This document shows, piece by piece, positions 9,337-17,742 of a DNA stretch of 24,757 nucleotides. Within the stretch, counting starts at the first letter, position 1; every line of letters starts with the position of its first letter. The notes under the pieces were generated by a model that was given only the letters and a program-made list of their open reading frames with translations, did no database searches and was not told the origin of the DNA. The stretch is from an uncultured Gammaproteobacteria bacterium. GTDB taxonomy: Bacteria > Pseudomonadota > Gammaproteobacteria > PS1 > Pseudothioglobaceae. The stretch spans positions 1 to 24,757 of the forward strand of contig CAKMYR010000007.1 in assembly GCA_929200175.1 (NCBI GenBank). The letters are read 5' to 3'. The position numbers and the translations under genes were made by a program.

Positions 9337-12300
9337 TTACCTATTAATTAGTCTTATTAGTAAATTTTCAACTATATCAATGCGCTTAATATTTTTTGGC
9401 ATTTCTTTTTTATAAATAAACTTATTTTGTTTTTTAATCTGATATTGATTAGGCTTTGCTTGCACAAGCTCAATTATTTTATCTACTTTAATATTGCTAT
9501 TTTCTTTAAAAGTAATTATTACCCTATCGTCATAAATAATAATTTTTTCCACTCCATTTTCTTGTGCAATAATTTTAACTTTGCTAATAGCGAATAAATT
9601 TTTAATAGGATCTAATAAACTACCAAAAATATCTATCATTTCAATTTGTAATTCTCTTAAAGTTGAAAAATCTTTAGCATTTGCAATTCTTTTATACAAT
9701 ATTAACCTGTCATGTACATCACGAATGTAAGTACTTGGAATCAGGCAAGGAATTCCTGTGTCAATATGTACTTCTTGACTTATTATGTCATCTTGATTAA
9801 TTTTTTCCCCTGCAACAATAGCTGCTATAGTCCGTTTAAGTAAATCATTATATAAACTAAAACCAATCTCATTTATTTTTCCTGATTGCTTTTCTCCAAG
9901 TAAATCGCCAGCACCACGGATTTCTAAATCATAATTAGCCAACATAAATCCAGATCCTAACTTATCTAATGACTCAATTGCATCTAATCTTTTTTTAGCA
10001 TCTTTGCTTAAAAAATTGCGGTTTTTAACAATTAAATAAGCATATGCTCTATGATGTGATCTTCCTACTCTTCCGCGTAACTGATGAAGTTGCGATAAAC
10101 CAAAATTTTGAGCATCATTGATAATTATAGTATTAGCGTTTGGTATATCAATACCTGTTTCAATAATAGTTGTAGCGACTAATATTTGAAAATATCCATG
10201 ATAAAAACGACTCATAATATCTTCTAATTCACGAGCTGGCATTCTGCCATGAGCAACACTTATGTTTACATTTGGCATTAATAATTTAAATTTCTCTAAT
10301 ATGCTATTAATTGTTTCAATATTATTATGTAAAACAAATATTTGTCCATTACGATGCAATTCTCTTAAACAAGCCTCTTTAATTATTTCATCAGACCATT
10401 CATGGACAAAAGTTTGGATTGCACTACGATCTTTAGGTGGAGTTGCAATAACAGAAAGATCTCTTAAATAACCTAATGCCATATTTAGAGTGCGAGGAAT
10501 TGGAGTAGCGGTCATAGTTAAAATATCGCTTTTACCTCTTAGTTTTTTTAATGTTTCTTTTTGCTTAACCCCAAACCTATGCTCTTCATCAATTATTATT
10601 AAGCCTAAATTATGATACTTAATATCATTTTGAATTAGCTTATGAGTGCCAATTACAATATCAATTTTTCCTGTACTTAATTCATTTTTAATTTGTGTTT
10701 GTTGTCTACTTGTTTTAAAGCGAGAAAAAGACTCTATCTTAATTGGATAATCAATAAAGCGATCAACAAAAGATTGATAATGTTGACTTGATAATAAAGT
10801 AGTTGGTACCAATATTGCCACTTGTTTTCCGGCATCAACAGCTAAAAATGCAGCTCTCATTGCGATTTCGGTTTTACCAAAACCAACATCTCCACACACT
10901 AATCTATCCATAGGCTTAGAAGATTGCATATCGTTTAATACTTCTGTCATAGTTTTAATTTGATCAGTGGTTTCTTCAAATTTAAAATTTGATACAAATA
11001 ATGAATAATCATCACTAGGTTCTGGAAAAGCAAAGCCATTTTGAGCTTGGCGTTTAGCATAAATTTCTAATAATTCTGATGCAACATCATGTAAATCTTC
11101 ACAAGCTTTTCTCTTTGCCTTATTCCATTGGCTAGTTCCTAATTTATGAAGTGGAGCATTCTCTAAAGAATGCCCAGAATAACGAAAAATAGTATCAAGT
11201 GATGTTATAGGTACCATTAATTTAGCGTTATTAGCATATTTTAAGATTAAAAAATCTTGAGGCAAATCATCAAAATTATGTGTTTCTAATCCTAAATAAC
11301 GACCAACCCCATATTTTTCATGAACAACAGCATCGCCAATTTTAATCTCTATTAGGCTTTTGATTCTTTCAGAAATATCGCTATGTTTATTTTTTGTTCT
11401 TGCTTGCTGATTAACAATATCAGAGCCAAATAAATTTTTATCAGTTATAACTGCAATATCTTTAGCTAAAAACCCTTCATTTAAACTATCATTAACAATA
11501 CATAAGCTATCATTAATATCAATAAATTCATGCCATTTTTTTACACTTTTTGGCTTAAAGCCGTTATCTGTTAGCAACTCTATTAAGATACTTTTTCTAC
11601 TATTAGATTCACAAACTATTAAAATTCTACGATTAAATGTTTCAATAAATCTTAATAAACCATCTAAAGGTTTTTTGTTTTGTGTTTTTATTTGTAATGG
11701 TGGCAGAAGTTTTATAGCAAAATTTACCCCATTTTTATTAGGTGGAATTTTTGCAGAACTAACAACAACTTGTCCTTGTTGCTTAATATAAGAAAATAAT
11801 TTATCTTTAGTAATAAACACTTTGTAAATTGGCAAAGGCTTTCGTTCTATATCGCTACTTACTTTTTGATACCTGTCTTCTATATTGGCAAATACCACAT
11901 CTGCCACTTTATTAAATCCAGCATGAGTAATAACAATAAAATCTTTATTTAAATAATCAAATAAAGTATTAGTACTAGTAAAAAATAATGGTAAATAAAA
12001 TTCAATTCCTGGAAACAAACGAGAATCACAAACTTGCTTGAAAACAAAATCATTTTTATTGCCAAAAATATCAACATAGTTATCTTTAAAAAGCTCAATA
12101 CTATTAGTATTAATTGCAAATTCTTTTGCTGGTAGAAGCGATATTTGCTCTATATTTTTAATAGAGCGTTTGGTTAATACATCAAAAACTCTAATAGAAT
12201 CAATAATCACATCAAATAAGTCAATGCGATAAGGTAATTCGGCCCCAATTGGATATAAATCAATGATTGAACCTTTAATACTAAACTCTCCAGACTCCAT

Positions 12301-12753
12301 CACATTTGTAACTCTTATATATCCAATTTTTAATAATTTATCTATAAAATTTTTAGTATTTATTTCGTTACCAACTCTTATCGTAAAACTATTTTGTTCA
12401 ATAAATTGAATTGGGCATAAACGCTTAACTAAAGATTCTAGCGTGGTTACAACAATTCCTTGTGTTAAATTTTTTAAACTAGCTAATGTTTTTATCCTAC
12501 TTGCAGTAATATTAGGATGAGGAGAAAAATGATCAAATGCTAATACTTCACAATCATCAAATTTCAAAATAGGTAAATTATCACCATAAAAACTAAAAGA
12601 TTCGCATAAATCGTTATAATGCGCAACATCATTTGCAATAACTAATAATGGCTGCTCCTTTTGTTTTGCAAACTCTATAATTTCTAAATACTTAGAACTA
12701 CCATGTAAAGAGCCCCAATAGCTTTTTTGCTTTGCCTTATAAATATGCTGCAT
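9337..12753 (-). CDS. mfd: Transcription-repair coupling factor Mfd
   Basis: Mfd is an ATP-driven DNA translocase that removes RNA polymerase stalled at lesions and recruits UvrA for strand-specific repair. The 1138-residue protein is almost the same length as E. coli Mfd and has its whole layout. The UvrB-like N-terminal module covers about 1-340. The RNA-polymerase-interacting domain (KIGDAVVHEKYGVGRYLGLE) starts near 472. The superfamily 2 motor has Walker A GDVGFGKTE near 620-628 and DEEHRFG near 721-727, a TATPIPRT block, and a QLRGRVGRS motif VI. The C-terminal regulatory domain occupies roughly the last 150 residues. The ATG at 12753 lies 8 bp after the maf stop, so it is co-transcribed with maf. 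Confidence 0.98.
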   Translation of the reverse strand: MQHIYKAKQKSYWGSLHGSSKYLEIIEFAKQKEQPLLVIANDVAHYNDLCESFSFYGDNLPILKFDDCEVLAFDHFSPHPNITASRIKTLASLKNLTQGIVVTTLESLVKRLCPIQFIEQNSFTIRVGNEINTKNFIDKLLKIGYIRVTNVMESGEFSIKGSIIDLYPIGAELPYRIDLFDVIIDSIRVFDVLTKRSIKNIEQISLLPAKEFAINTNSIELFKDNYVDIFGNKNDFVFKQVCDSRLFPGIEFYLPLFFTSTNTLFDYLNKDFIVITHAGFNKVADVVFANIEDRYQKVSSDIERKPLPIYKVFITKDKLFSYIKQQGQVVVSSAKIPPNKNGVNFAIKLLPPLQIKTQNKKPLDGLLRFIETFNRRILIVCESNSRKSILIELLTDNGFKPKSVKKWHEFIDINDSLCIVNDSLNEGFLAKDIAVITDKNLFGSDIVNQQARTKNKHSDISERIKSLIEIKIGDAVVHEKYGVGRYLGLETHNFDDLPQDFLILKYANNAKLMVPITSLDTIFRYSGHSLENAPLHKLGTSQWNKAKRKACEDLHDVASELLEIYAKRQAQNGFAFPEPSDDYSLFVSNFKFEETTDQIKTMTEVLNDMQSSKPMDRLVCGDVGFGKTEIAMRAAFLAVDAGKQVAILVPTTLLSSQHYQSFVDRFIDYPIKIESFSRFKTSRQQTQIKNELSTGKIDIVIGTHKLIQNDIKYHNLGLIIIDEEHRFGVKQKETLKKLRGKSDILTMTATPIPRTLNMALGYLRDLSVIATPPKDRSAIQTFVHEWSDEIIKEACLRELHRNGQIFVLHNNIETINSILEKFKLLMPNVNISVAHGRMPARELEDIMSRFYHGYFQILVATTIIETGIDIPNANTIIINDAQNFGLSQLHQLRGRVGRSHHRAYAYLIVKNRNFLSKDAKKRLDAIESLDKLGSGFMLANYDLEIRGAGDLLGEKQSGKINEIGFSLYNDLLKRTIAAIVAGEKINQDDIISQEVHIDTGIPCLIPSTYIRDVHDRLILYKRIANAKDFSTLRELQIEMIDIFGSLLDPIKNLFAISKVKIIAQENGVEKIIIYDDRVIITFKENSNIKVDKIIELVQAKPNQYQIKKQNKFIYKKEMPKNIKRIDIVENLLIRLINR

Positions 12754-12761
12754 TTTAAGTT

Positions 12762-13334
12762 TTATAAGATATCAACACCTTCATTTTCAAGCATTGTTAT
12801 AAGCTTAATTAATGGCAAGCCAATTAAGGCATTTGGATCATCTCCTTTAAGGTTTTTAACTAAACTAATACCAAGTCCTTCTGATTTAAAACTTCCCGCA
12901 CAGTTGTAAGGTTTTTCTCTTTTAAGATAATTATTAATTTTAATAGAAGTTAATTTTCTAAAAGTTACGCTAAATTCGGATATATTTGTTTGTATATTGC
13001 GATTAATTGTATTTAAAAGTGCCAAACTAGTAAAAAAAGTAGCTGTTTTCCCAGAGCTAAATTGTAATTGCTCAACAGCATTATTATGATTATTAGGTTT
13101 ATTAATAATTTTATTTTCTAAAACCATAATTTGATCTGAAGCAATGATTAATCCACTTTTATGTTTTGCTACTTCATAGGCTTTTTCTTGTGCTAATCTG
13201 TAAACTAAATCTTTTGGCAACTCTTTATTTTTTTTGGATTCGTCAATATTCGGATGATATACAGAAAATTTTAAGCCTAATTTAGCTAACAACTCCTTTC
13301 TAAAAGGAGAAGATGATGCAAGAATAATCGACAT
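12762..13334 (-). CDS. yceF: Maf-like nucleotide pyrophosphatase, YceF type (7-methyl-GTP pyrophosphatase)
   Basis: This is a 190-residue cytoplasmic house-cleaning pyrophosphatase of the Maf superfamily. It carries ILASSSPFRKELL at the N-terminus, the catalytic Asp67 in ASDQ, a SGKTATFFT block near 93-101 and the CAGSFKSEG block near 144-152. It matches the YceF subgroup, including the late DDPNALIGLPL segment, rather than the YhdE subgroup. The YceF enzymes hydrolyse 7-methyl-GTP, so this activity is inferred from the subgroup. The ATG start is clear. It leads the maf-mfd unit and diverges from folA; the 183-bp region between them should hold both promoters. Confidence 0.93.
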   Translation of the reverse strand: MSIILASSSPFRKELLAKLGLKFSVYHPNIDESKKNKELPKDLVYRLAQEKAYEVAKHKSGLIIASDQIMVLENKIINKPNNHNNAVEQLQFSSGKTATFFTSLALLNTINRNIQTNISEFSVTFRKLTSIKINNYLKREKPYNCAGSFKSEGLGISLVKNLKGDDPNALIGLPLIKLITMLENEGVDIL

Positions 13335-13467
13335 ATTTATTTAATTTTGTTCAAAAACAAAGTAGCATATAAAAGCACTTCAACGAAAGCTATTTTAAGG
13401 CAATTTTATAATATGTTATTAAAATATACTTTTTAATTTGATTAAAATAAAGTACTAATTTAATAGC

Positions 13468-13486
13468 ATTGTACATTATATACAAT
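13468..13486. repeat. Short inverted repeat upstream of folA
   Basis: ATTGTA (13468-13473) and TACAAT (13481-13486) are exact complements around a 7-bp AT centre, about 30 bp before the folA start. The placement suits an operator or part of a promoter region, but in DNA this AT-rich such a dyad can arise by chance. Confidence 0.25.
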
Positions 13487-13507
13487 ATGCTGTATTTAAC
13501 AAAAAAA

Positions 13508-13515
13508 AGAGGTGA
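13508..13515 (+). promoter_or_regulatory. Strong ribosome binding site that fixes the folA start
   Basis: AGAGGTGA, nearly the full anti-Shine-Dalgarno complement, ends two bases before the ATG at 13518. It shows that the ATG is the start and that the overlapping in-frame GTG at 13512 is part of the ribosome site. Most genes in this window have much weaker sites. Confidence 0.8.
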
Positions 13516-13517
13516 TA

Positions 13518-14012
13518 ATGCATTTATCAATAATAGTAGCAACTGATAAAAATCGTTTAATAGGCAGCAAAAATAAATTACCTTGGCATCTTCCAGCTGA
13601 TTTGATTAATTTTAAGAATATCACTTTAGGTAAAACTATTATAATGGGTCGTAACACTTATCAATCTATAGGCAAACCATTACCTAATAGAAAAAATATA
13701 ATTATAACTAGAAATCATAATTTTATAGCTGATGACAGTTGTCAAATTTTTAACGATATTGAAAAAGCTCTTTATCATTTAAAAAATGAAGATGAAGTCT
13801 TTATAATCGGCGGGTCTGCTATTTATGCTCAAACTATAAATAAATGTAATAAATTATATATTACAGAAATTAACGAAGAATTTAATGGCGATACTTATTT
13901 TCCAGAATTTGATAAAACAAAATTTAAACAAATTAGTAAAGACAGCAAAAAGCCTGATAAAAAAAATCCTTATTCTTATTCATTTAACATATATCAAAGG
14001 CTTAATTACTGA
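13518..14012 (+). CDS. folA: Dihydrofolate reductase
   Basis: This enzyme reduces dihydrofolate to tetrahydrofolate with NADPH and is the target of trimethoprim. The 164-residue protein has the usual chromosomal DHFR size. Visible motifs are the N-terminal SIIVATDKNRLIG, PWHLPADL with the catalytic acidic residue Asp28, the NADPH-binding GRNTYQSIG and LPNRKNIIITR blocks, and IIGGSAIYAQ near the C-terminus. The start is set by the strong ribosome site at 13508-13515. It is transcribed alone. Its stop codon region overlaps the convergent TolC-like gene by 7 bp (14006-14012), so there is no room for a conventional terminator between the two coding regions. Confidence 0.97.
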   Translation: MHLSIIVATDKNRLIGSKNKLPWHLPADLINFKNITLGKTIIMGRNTYQSIGKPLPNRKNIIITRNHNFIADDSCQIFNDIEKALYHLKNEDEVFIIGGSAIYAQTINKCNKLYITEINEEFNGDTYFPEFDKTKFKQISKDSKKPDKKNPYSYSFNIYQRLNY

Positions 14013-15490
14013 TTATGCAAACAAAAATTACATTTAAGCAAGGCATTGTTTTTTGGTAGTAAATTGTCTATTAAAGATTTATACTTTATTCTTTCTGAAT
14101 GATAAAGTAATTCTTCGCTAAGGTATTTTAGTTTAAGCTCGTAAAAGTCATCAATTTCGCTAATAACAAATTTTATATCACCATTTCCAGCTAAATATTT
14201 TTTTAATTCTGTATTTATATCAGTTAATCTTATCTGGTTTTCATAAGATTCTAAATTTTTAATTAATGACTTTATTTTATCGATGGCTAATTTTATTTTA
14301 GTATGTTTTTTATTAATTTCATCTTCATAGTCAAGCAGTTTTTTCCTGTATTCTAAGCTTGCTTTTAATAAATTATAATCATTAGTCGCAGAGCCATTTA
14401 ATGGATAAGAAAAATCTAAACTAACAACAAAATCATTTTTATTATAGTAAGAATAAGAAGAATAATTTCCTTTATCTCTAGTACTAGTTGAGTTAATATT
14501 CAAATCTAAATCTGCTAATTTTTGATTTTCATAACGCTTAACATATGTTTTTTTCTTTTTCAAATCAAGCTTTGAAATTAATAAATCTCTGTTATGCAAA
14601 CTAATGTAATTACTAATATTATTAATTAACTTAATTTCATTATTAGTGCCAAAATGAATATCATCTATAGATATTTTAAAAAAATTAATATAATCTTTTA
14701 AAACATACTTAGCACTTTCTAATTCTGCTTTTTGGGTATTTAATAATCTTAATATTGATAAAATTTTATTGTTTACTAAATTTATATCACTTTTTGTTGA
14801 ATTTCTATCTTTTACTATTGCTAAAACATTTTTAAAATCACTAATATACTTTTTAACTGTATTTAGTTTCTTAATAGTTGTTACTAAATTTATAAATTCT
14901 AATAACTTGACTTCAACTAAATCTTCTTTTTTCTCTAATAGTTGTAGTTCCTCAATCTTTTCATCAAGAATAGAGTTATCATAATATAATTTGTTTGAGC
15001 CTCCATCATTATTTTTAAGTAATGGTATATTAAGACTAGCTTTCAATTCATTATTTTGCTGATCAAGATTAATTCCTCGATAATATCCAGAATTATTGTA
15101 TCTATCGTAATTATTAGTTGGTAATTTTCTACCAAATTTAACATAAAAACTAGCGCCGCTTTCAAATGAAGTAGATGCCTTGATTGCAACTTCCCTTTTC
15201 CCTTCTAATTGGTATTTTGTATAGTATGATGTTCTAACGTCTTTGTCGGCATTTAATTTTTCAATAGCATACTTAGCTTCTAAATCATAATGCCAACCAT
15301 AGTAATCTTGCCTTCTGCTTTGTACTCTTTTTTGTTTAATTAATAAATCTATCTCATCACTAATAAATAATTCATTTTTTAATAGCACTAAACCAATGAA
15401 ATCTTTTTCGTCCAACGCAGCTATTTTAGGAATGAATAAAAAATAAACAAGTATGAAAAACAAAAAATTAGTTTTTATAAAAGCGCTCAA
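14006..15490 (-). CDS. TolC-like outer-membrane channel protein (OEP family, divergent)
   Basis: This is a 494-residue exported protein. Residues 1-25 look like a signal peptide (Lys6, a run of F/L/I/V, cleavage likely near AA-LDE). The rest alternates long charged coiled-coil-like helices (about 170-280 and 375-480) with Tyr/Asn/Ser-rich stretches that could be outer-membrane strands. The late segment KKYLAGNGDIKFVISEIDDFYELKLKYL-type helix resembles the TolC/OEP repeat, in which a Gly-rich turn precedes a long helix. The start is apparently TTG at 15490; there is no in-frame ATG. Remarkably, no other methionine occurs in the protein. It lies 23 bp after the O-antigen ligase-like gene, suggesting co-transcription and a role in envelope or glycan export. 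Family assignment is moderate; the sequence is very divergent. Confidence 0.65.
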   Translation of the reverse strand: MSAFIKTNFLFFILVYFLFIPKIAALDEKDFIGLVLLKNELFISDEIDLLIKQKRVQSRRQDYYGWHYDLEAKYAIEKLNADKDVRTSYYTKYQLEGKREVAIKASTSFESGASFYVKFGRKLPTNNYDRYNNSGYYRGINLDQQNNELKASLNIPLLKNNDGGSNKLYYDNSILDEKIEELQLLEKKEDLVEVKLLEFINLVTTIKKLNTVKKYISDFKNVLAIVKDRNSTKSDINLVNNKILSILRLLNTQKAELESAKYVLKDYINFFKISIDDIHFGTNNEIKLINNISNYISLHNRDLLISKLDLKKKKTYVKRYENQKLADLDLNINSTSTRDKGNYSSYSYYNKNDFVVSLDFSYPLNGSATNDYNLLKASLEYRKKLLDYEDEINKKHTKIKLAIDKIKSLIKNLESYENQIRLTDINTELKKYLAGNGDIKFVISEIDDFYELKLKYLSEELLYHSERIKYKSLIDNLLPKNNALLKCNFCLHNQ

Positions 15491-15513
15491 AATATCATTA
15501 GATTATTAACAAT

Positions 15514-17553
15514 TTATTTATTACTTGCCAATATTTCATTATATTTTTGTAATACAGCATTATCAAGGCAGCCAGGTACTTCTTTAGTTTTGTTTAAATG
15601 GGCTTTTATTTTGTCTAAATTTGGTTCAAATCTTAGGTAATAAAATCCAAGTGAGCTCTCAATTTCACAATCCATTGCGGGATATTTTTTGATATATTTT
15701 TTATACAAAGTTGGAGTATATTTTGCAGATGCCACAGAACTAACAGCAAATCTTGATAAGGTTCTAAAATCTTTTTTACTTAAAGAATCTTTGGCCAAAA
15801 ACTCATTAAAAGCCTTAACATATTCATCTGTTTGATTGGTAGTGCGATAAATTTTTAGCTCAATCAAATTAGATGTATTAAACCCTTCTGGAGAAACTTT
15901 TTTTAAATGATCTACTACATCTAACGCTTCACCATAACGGTTTCTATTCAATAATGAGTATGCATAATTACCTAAACTTATAAATCCATTAGGCCAATAT
16001 CTCAAAATATTTTCTTCAATTTTAATCGCAGAATCAAAGTCACCTATTTGCAAATAAGCTTGTGACATAAATCCTAAAATATTTTGTACTTCCAGATGAT
16101 AAACAGAAGTATCTACTGCTTTACTTATAAGTCCGAACTGTCTACTTTTATTAATTTGATTCAATTTGCCATACATTTGAATCCATTCAATATAGAGCAT
16201 GCTAGTTACGATTAAAGTTACTAATAAAACGCCCTTTAAAGATGCTTTATAAGCTTTTGTTGCTTTAAACGAAATTACCTTCAACGGCTTAATAAATAAC
16301 TCTGATCTTTTAGTTATAAACCCTGCATATAAGCCGAATAAAAAAGCTGGCATAGCTAATTGGTAAGGAAAGGAGAATTGCATCTGTACAAATGATCCTG
16401 TTAATGCAACGAATATAAAGAAATAAAATAATGAATATGTTTTTTTATCTAAGTTAATAATTTTAATACAAGCAACAACCAAAGATACAGTACTAACAAG
16501 AAATATCAACATGCCAACTATGCCTAATTCAACCCCAAGTTCTAAAAAATCATTATGTACTCTTTGAAAGCCGCTAACTTTAACACTACCAAAACCTCCT
16601 TGAACTTCATTATGAAACCAAGTTCCTAGCCCTGTCCCAAATATTGGAGATTCTTTAATCATTTCAATAGCAACTGACCAAATATTAAAACGACCACTAG
16701 CGCTAGTGCCTGCCCCTTTGACTGTTGAGGCAACTTGTTCATCTATTGTAAATTGAAATCCTCCACTAGTTAAATTAAGCATTAATAATAATAATAATAA
16801 TCCAGTTATTGATGCAAAAGTTTTATGTTTATTCCAGCTTATTAGCTCTCCTAAATTCTTATACTTCAATAACAAAAAACCTGCTATTACTACAACTTCA
16901 GCAATAAGACTAACCCAACTAGAACGAGTTTTAGTATAAAAAATGAAAGCAAAAATCAAAGCTGTAGAAATACTTAGTATCCAAGCCTGAATATTGGTTG
17001 TTTTGCTAGAAAAAAGTAAAAATAAAACTAAAGGAGCTATAAGAACGATAGGTTGAGTACTCATGTTCCTATTGCCAAAAGTAGATGATGGCTTAACAGC
17101 TTGAGTTAAACCAAATATACTAAAATCAAATAAGTACTGCAAAATCCCAATAATTGCAATTAAAAAAATTGAAATAAGTAATCCCCAGCAAAGCTTTAAT
17201 AAATCTTTTTCTTCAAGATTAGTGTTATAACCTACAAAAAACGAGCACAAAATAGTGAACCAAATTAGCCATTTAGTAATAGTAAAATCAACATTATTTG
17301 ACCAAAATACACTTAAAGTTCCTAGGATAAACAATACTAATAAACTAAGCTTAATCCAGCTTAAATTAAATATCGTATTCTTTTCATAATTCTTCATCCA
17401 AAGTATAGTAAGTGCTAATATTCCGACTCCAATACCAGCGATATAAGTTTTTACAAATGAATGATTAGATACACTTAAATCAAACCAAGGGGATGATATT
17501 GCTATCAAAATAGCTAATGCACTAATAAAATGAATACTTAATGTTTTACGCAT
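15514..17553 (-). CDS. O-antigen ligase/polymerase-like membrane protein with C-terminal TPR-like region
   Basis: This is a 679-residue protein. Residues 1-430 contain about a dozen hydrophobic segments, followed by a soluble tail (about 480-679) rich in TPR-like helices such as ILGFMSQAYLQIGDFDSAI. Between membrane segments lies a Wzy_C-type loop with GRFNIWSVAIEMIKESPIFGTG (GR...W....PI.GTG) and an HNDFLELGVELGIVG motif near residue 332. This signature is shared by O-antigen ligases (WaaL), O-antigen polymerases (Wzy) and PglL-type protein O-glycosyltransferases. The soluble tail leans towards ligase/PglL-like proteins, but I cannot separate these. A run of six TTA codons encodes a poly-Leu stretch in one membrane segment near 16783-16800. 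It probably forms a transcript with the TolC-like gene. Confidence 0.85.
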   Translation of the reverse strand: MRKTLSIHFISALAILIAISSPWFDLSVSNHSFVKTYIAGIGVGILALTILWMKNYEKNTIFNLSWIKLSLLVLFILGTLSVFWSNNVDFTITKWLIWFTILCSFFVGYNTNLEEKDLLKLCWGLLISIFLIAIIGILQYLFDFSIFGLTQAVKPSSTFGNRNMSTQPIVLIAPLVLFLLFSSKTTNIQAWILSISTALIFAFIFYTKTRSSWVSLIAEVVVIAGFLLLKYKNLGELISWNKHKTFASITGLLLLLLMLNLTSGGFQFTIDEQVASTVKGAGTSASGRFNIWSVAIEMIKESPIFGTGLGTWFHNEVQGGFGSVKVSGFQRVHNDFLELGVELGIVGMLIFLVSTVSLVVACIKIINLDKKTYSLFYFFIFVALTGSFVQMQFSFPYQLAMPAFLFGLYAGFITKRSELFIKPLKVISFKATKAYKASLKGVLLVTLIVTSMLYIEWIQMYGKLNQINKSRQFGLISKAVDTSVYHLEVQNILGFMSQAYLQIGDFDSAIKIEENILRYWPNGFISLGNYAYSLLNRNRYGEALDVVDHLKKVSPEGFNTSNLIELKIYRTTNQTDEYVKAFNEFLAKDSLSKKDFRTLSRFAVSSVASAKYTPTLYKKYIKKYPAMDCEIESSLGFYYLRFEPNLDKIKAHLNKTKEVPGCLDNAVLQKYNEILASNK

Positions 17554-17742
17554 ATTTAATAGAAATTAAATTTTATAATTAATAAAATAAATTAAAACCG
17601 CTTTACTTTAAAAGATTCATTATACTTACAATTTAAAATGTTTAAATACGATAATTTTAATTAAATCTATTAAAATTTAAACAAAACATTATACTTATTT
17701 GATTTTATAATAATTAATAAAATATTTTAAACAAACCAGAAT

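Noticed and set aside
16783..16800. Triplet TAA/TTA repeat in the ligase-like gene as a phase-variation tract
   Set aside because: It is a six-codon Leu run; changes of whole triplets would not shift the frame, so on/off switching is not expected.
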